Part shown: in pieces, positions 5,145 to 8,737 of the stretch | Numbering within the stretch: position 1 is the stretch's first letter | Layout: the number at the start of each line of letters is the position of its first letter | Origin: an uncultured Eubacterium sp. | GTDB lineage: Bacteria > Bacillota > Clostridia > Peptostreptococcales > Anaerovoracaceae | Direction: 5' to 3' | NCBI GenBank assembly: GCA_946614405.1 | Contig: CAMOGZ010000049.1 | Span: forward strand, 1-8,737 | DNA length: 8,737 bases | Notes under the pieces: generated by a model | What the model saw: only the letters and a program-made list of their open reading frames with translations | Told to the model about the DNA's origin: nothing | Databases searched by the model: none | Program-made: the position numbers and the translations under genes

Positions 5145-8100
5145 ATGTTAAAGAGTCATGAACAGTTCCATGCTGCCAATGGGAAAAGAGAGATCCTCAT
5201 CGTGGATGACCAGGAACTGAACCTGGAGCTTCTCGGGGAGATCCTGAAGGATGAGTATGAGATCCTGAAAGCAGGCAATGGACAGGAAGCCATGGAGATG
5301 ATGAAGGAGCATCAGGATTCCTTGTCTCTGGTGCTTCTGGATATCGTCATGCCTGTGATGACCGGTCTGGAGGTCCTGGAGGCCAAACGGAACGATCCGG
5401 ACATTGCCGGGATCCCGGTGATCGTTCTGACATCGGAACAGGAATACGAGCTGCAGTGTCTGAAACTGGGGGCGGTGGACTTCATCCCCAAGCCCTATCC
5501 CGCACAGGATGTGGCCCGTGCCAGAGTGGCCCGTATCATCGAGCTTGCAGAAGACCGGCAGATCATTCAGTCCACGGAACGGGATACCCTGACGGGACTG
5601 TACAACAGAGAGTATTTCTATCAGTATGCCCAGCAGTATGACCAGCATCACCGGGACAAACGGATGGATGCCATCATCGTGGACATCAATCACTTCCATA
5701 TCCTGAATGAACGCTACGGAAAGGCCTACGGAGACGAGGTCCTGAAGAGAGTGGCAGGGCAGATCAAGGAGATCATCCAGGCGGATGGCGGGATCGTGTG
5801 CCGCAGACAGGCGGATACCTTCATGGTCTATACCCCTCATCGGGAGGATTACAAGCAGATCATGGACGAACTCAAGAAGGATACGACGGACCCGGAAGGA
5901 TCCGGAAAACGTGTCCGTGTCCGTGTGGGCGTATATACCGACGTCGACAAGACCATCGACATCGAAAGACGGTTCGACCGGGCGAAGCTGGCGGCCGACA
6001 ATATAAAGGGAAACCTGACTCAGAATCTGGCGTTCTATGACAATGAGACCCATGAGCGGCAGATCTATGAAGAACAGCTCATCGATGACTTCTATGCGGC
6101 CATCGACGAGAAACAGTTTATTGTATACTATCAGCCAAAGTACGATGTGACGGGAGATCATCCGGTATTATCCAGTGCAGAGGCGCTGGTCCGCTGGATC
6201 CACCCGGAACGGGGCATGATCAATCCGGGTGTGTTCATCCCGCTCTTTGAGGATAATGGACTGATCCAGACTCTGGACCGTTATGTATGGAGAGAGGTCT
6301 GCATACAGATCCGGGACTGGAAGGACCGCCTGGGAATACACGTTCCGGTGTCTGTGAACGTGTCCCGTATCGATCTGTATGATCCGGGCCTGGTATCCAC
6401 GCTGCAGAACCTGGTCAAGGAGTATGAGATCTCCTACCGGGATCTGATGCTGGAGGTGACGGAATCCGCCTACACTCAGGATACGGAACAGATCATAGAG
6501 GTGGTGGAGCGGCTGCGGAAACTGGGATTCCGGATCGAGATGGATGACTTCGGAACAGGATATTCGTCTCTGAATATGGTGTCCTCGCTGCCCTTTGACG
6601 TGCTGAAGCTGGATATGAAGTTCGTGCGCAATGCATTCCGGGAAGACGGTGACATCCGCATGCTGGAGCTGATCATCGACATCGCAGAGTACCTGAAGGT
6701 CCCGGTGGTGGCCGAGGGCGTGGAGGATGAGATCCAGCTCAACAGACTGAAGGAGATGGGCTGTGACCTGATCCAGGGATTCTACTTCTCCCGGCCTGTC
6801 CCGGCGGAGGATTTCGAAGAGTTCCTGATGGAACGGAAGGAGAACCGGGTCGTTCGTGTCGGAGAGAACCTGAAGAGGAAGAATGCGGAAACAGATCAGC
6901 AGATCGCCATGGCAGTGTTCCCGGAGGAAGAGGATGCCGAAGGCACGGAGATGCTCCTGAGTGAGATCCTGGACCGCAGTGAAGAAAAAACTGCCGGAGC
7001 AGAGGATACGGCGGGGACAGAAACTGCTCACACCAGCGGGATCCAGCTCCGCACAGCCACCGTATTCTTCGTCATACTGGCAGTCCTTGCCGCACTGTCA
7101 CTGACCTTTGCGGATCTGTCGGTAGCCAGGGGCTATCAGCGGATGGAACAGGCCAGCGACCGGTACCTGGCGGCGCAGTTTGCGGCCAGTGATCTGGAGA
7201 GTGGTTCGGACTACCTGACAGACCGGGTCCGCTGCTTCGTGGTGACAGGAGACCAGGGATACCTGAATGATTTCATTGAAGAGGTCAATGTCAACAAGAC
7301 CCGTGATAAGGCGGTGGAAGACCTGGAAACTCTCATCGGCGCATCGGACAGCGAGGCGCTGGCAAGCCTGAACAAAGCCCTGAAACTGTCCAATGATCTG
7401 GTCAATACGGAGTATCTGGCCATGCGGCTGGAACTGGATACCGGAGATTACGATATGGATCGGATCCCGGAGGAGATCGCATCCATCAAGCTCAGCGCAG
7501 AGGACAAGGCCCTGTCTTCTGATGAGAAGACAGAGAAAGCGCAGGAGCTGGTCTTCGACAATGACTATATGCATGCCAAGGACCGGATCCGGGAGAACGT
7601 GGGCAGGTGTACCGAGTCTCTGATTCGGACATCCAGCCAGGAACTGGAGGAAGCCTCCGACCGTATGTCCTTCTGGGTCTCCATCCAGACGGCAATGACG
7701 GTGCTGTTCCTTGTGATCGTGCTTGCCATCGCATTCTTTATCTATCATCAGATCAGAAGACCGCTTACTTCCATGGTGAGAAAGATGCAGGCTCAGGAAG
7801 ATATCGTGCCGTCAGGAGCAGAGGAACTGCGGTTTGTCAGCGAGACCTATAATACGATCCTGAAGGAGAATAAGTATGCCCACGACAGGCTGCGGCATGA
7901 GGCATCTCATGATGCCCTGACGGGACTCCTCAACCGGGGCGCCTATGAACTGATGATGGATACAGTGGATACCAGCCATATCGCCATGATCCTGGTGGAT
8001 GTGGACTACTTCAAGATGGTCAATGACCGCTACGGCCATGTGGTGGGAGACCGGGTACTGAAGAGGGTGGCTGAGATCCTGAAAACCAGCTTCCGTTCAG

Positions 8101-8366
8101 TGGATATCATCTGCCGCATCGGCGGAGATGAGTTCGTGGTCATCATGACCCGAGTGAACAGTACCATGACACAGCTGGTACGGGATAAGATCCAGCTGAT
8201 CAATCAGACCCTGCAGCATCCGAAGGATGACCTTCCGCCCATTAGTCTCAGTGTGGGCGTGGCATTCTCCGATCGTGAGAATCCCCAGGGAGATATCTTC
8301 CGTGACGCAGATACGGCCCTGTACCGTGTGAAGGAGGCCGGACGCAACGGCTGCGAGATCTACTGA
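5145..8366 (+). CDS. REC-GGDEF(degenerate)-EAL-TM-sensor-TM-GGDEF cyclic-di-GMP protein
   Basis: This 1073-residue protein turns c-di-GMP over. Residues 15-135 are a receiver domain with Asp21/Asp22, phospho-acceptor Asp66, Thr96 and Lys116. Residues 145-300 are a GGDEF fold whose signature is QADTF (222-226), so cyclase activity should be lost. Residues 305-565 are an EAL phosphodiesterase with the expected metal and catalytic residues: E346 (EAL), N405, E437, D467-D468 (DDFGTGYSSL), K488, E524, E527 and Q544. An acidic linker precedes TM1 (635-657). Residues 658-842 are a helical, CHASE3/four-helix-like extracytoplasmic region, followed by TM2 (845-867). A short HAMP-like linker leads to a second GGDEF domain (915-1073) with intact GGDEF at 993-997 and an RSVD inhibitory I-site at 984-987. 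The start at 5145 (GGCGG, 10 nt spacing) is favoured over the ATG at 5115, which has no good RBS. The protein probably senses one signal by phosphorylation and another outside the cell. Confidence 0.93.
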   Translation: MLKSHEQFHAANGKREILIVDDQELNLELLGEILKDEYEILKAGNGQEAMEMMKEHQDSLSLVLLDIVMPVMTGLEVLEAKRNDPDIAGIPVIVLTSEQEYELQCLKLGAVDFIPKPYPAQDVARARVARIIELAEDRQIIQSTERDTLTGLYNREYFYQYAQQYDQHHRDKRMDAIIVDINHFHILNERYGKAYGDEVLKRVAGQIKEIIQADGGIVCRRQADTFMVYTPHREDYKQIMDELKKDTTDPEGSGKRVRVRVGVYTDVDKTIDIERRFDRAKLAADNIKGNLTQNLAFYDNETHERQIYEEQLIDDFYAAIDEKQFIVYYQPKYDVTGDHPVLSSAEALVRWIHPERGMINPGVFIPLFEDNGLIQTLDRYVWREVCIQIRDWKDRLGIHVPVSVNVSRIDLYDPGLVSTLQNLVKEYEISYRDLMLEVTESAYTQDTEQIIEVVERLRKLGFRIEMDDFGTGYSSLNMVSSLPFDVLKLDMKFVRNAFREDGDIRMLELIIDIAEYLKVPVVAEGVEDEIQLNRLKEMGCDLIQGFYFSRPVPAEDFEEFLMERKENRVVRVGENLKRKNAETDQQIAMAVFPEEEDAEGTEMLLSEILDRSEEKTAGAEDTAGTETAHTSGIQLRTATVFFVILAVLAALSLTFADLSVARGYQRMEQASDRYLAAQFAASDLESGSDYLTDRVRCFVVTGDQGYLNDFIEEVNVNKTRDKAVEDLETLIGASDSEALASLNKALKLSNDLVNTEYLAMRLELDTGDYDMDRIPEEIASIKLSAEDKALSSDEKTEKAQELVFDNDYMHAKDRIRENVGRCTESLIRTSSQELEEASDRMSFWVSIQTAMTVLFLVIVLAIAFFIYHQIRRPLTSMVRKMQAQEDIVPSGAEELRFVSETYNTILKENKYAHDRLRHEASHDALTGLLNRGAYELMMDTVDTSHIAMILVDVDYFKMVNDRYGHVVGDRVLKRVAEILKTSFRSVDIICRIGGDEFVVIMTRVNSTMTQLVRDKIQLINQTLQHPKDDLPPISLSVGVAFSDRENPQGDIFRDADTALYRVKEAGRNGCEIY

Positions 8367-8367
8367 G

Positions 8368-8373
8368 AAAGGA
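8368..8373 (+). promoter_or_regulatory. Ribosome binding site of the DUF3267-type gene
   Basis: AAAGGA starts 2 nt after the stop codon of the c-di-GMP gene and lies 7 nt before the ATG at 8381. This supports translational linkage in one operon and selects that start over the in-frame ATGs at 8396 and 8411. Confidence 0.65.
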
Positions 8374-8380
8374 AAGGGAT

Positions 8381-8737
8381 ATGAGGCTGCATTATATGGG
8401 GAAATATAATATGAAACCGGAGGAGCTTCCGGGAAGAGACCATGAGCCCGGGGCCGTGGCCTTCAAAGAACCGAAGGATTCTAAGACGCTGGGACTCATC
8501 GCCAACGGCATCTCGCTGGTGATCCTGGTGCTGACCATGGGAGGACTGATCCTGCGGGGCGGATTCACCGCGGTGAACATCGTAGGGGTCGCCCTGTCGC
8601 TGGTGGTGCTGTTTCCCCACGAGATCCTCCATGCCTGCTGCTTCCGGGAGGATGTGTATCTGTACACCAACCTGAAGCAGGGAATGATGTTCGTGATAGG
8701 ACCGGAGACCATGAGCAAAGGACGGTTCATCTTCATG
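8381..8737 (+). CDS. DUF3267-type membrane protein, putative zincin protease (3' end outside window)
   Basis: The frame is open from the ATG to the window edge, giving the first 119 residues. Residues 1-37 are polar and probably cytoplasmic. Two membrane spans follow at about 38-57 and 63-79. Directly after the second comes FPHEILHACCF, whose HEILH (80-84) is an HExxH zinc-binding motif at a membrane boundary, as in DUF3267 and site-2-protease-like putative metallopeptidases. The third zinc ligand would lie beyond the window. The gene begins 14 nt after the c-di-GMP protein gene and probably shares its transcript. Whether it takes part in c-di-GMP signalling is unknown. The DUF3267 call rests on the two-span plus HEILH layout and the length of the N-terminal segment. 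Proteolytic activity is only predicted for the family. Confidence 0.72.
   Translation, partial: MRLHYMGKYNMKPEELPGRDHEPGAVAFKEPKDSKTLGLIANGISLVILVLTMGGLILRGGFTAVNIVGVALSLVVLFPHEILHACCFREDVYLYTNLKQGMMFVIGPETMSKGRFIFM

Noticed and set aside
5148..6161. A 337-codon minus-strand frame opposite the REC and GGDEF domains
   Set aside because: It is antisense to an unmistakable receiver-GGDEF coding region, and its translation has no family-like motifs.

Overview
The window looks like chromosomal DNA of an anaerobic, gut-type Clostridia member (Bacillota, perhaps Lachnospiraceae or a relative). The reasons are strong AGGAGG-type ribosome binding sites, short Lys-rich lipoprotein signal peptides, a YczE/DUF6198-type membrane protein, a DUF3267-type protein, an oxygen-sensitive 2[4Fe-4S] ferredoxin beside a fumarate-reductase-like flavoprotein, and moderately GC-rich codon use (CTG, ATC, GAG preferred, judged by eye). 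The genus cannot be named from sequence alone.

Region 1 (1-3109, + strand) is a tight four-gene operon. It holds the 3' end of a FabK/nitronate-monooxygenase-like flavoenzyme, a hydrolase of the 2,4-diacetylphloroglucinol hydrolase (PhlG)/phloretin hydrolase family, a small 2[4Fe-4S] ferredoxin, and an FAD subunit of the SdhA/FrdA/AprA superfamily. Gaps are 11-21 nt, each gene has its own strong RBS, and a hairpin terminator at 3128-3164 closes the unit. My inference is a reductive plus C-C-hydrolysing pathway acting on an acyl-phenol or beta-diketone-like substrate, with electrons passing through the ferredoxin-flavoprotein pair. This is the most likely undescribed system in the window. The substrate is unknown.

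Region 2 (3166-4461) has a monocistronic small lipoprotein with one InlB B-repeat-like domain, with its own promoter. A bidirectional terminator separates it from a convergent YczE-type membrane protein gene. That gene and the next lipoprotein gene are read from divergent promoters at 4353-4433.

Region 3 (4462-8737, + strand) starts with a lipoprotein cyclophilin (extracytoplasmic foldase). A 1073-residue c-di-GMP protein follows without a visible terminator. It joins a soluble REC-degenerate GGDEF-EAL half to a membrane-anchored sensor-GGDEF half, so one chain carries an apparently intact phosphodiesterase and an apparently intact diguanylate cyclase. A DUF3267-type HExxH membrane protein begins 14 nt later and runs off the window. 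No RNA genes, CRISPR arrays, insertion sequences or attachment sites were seen.
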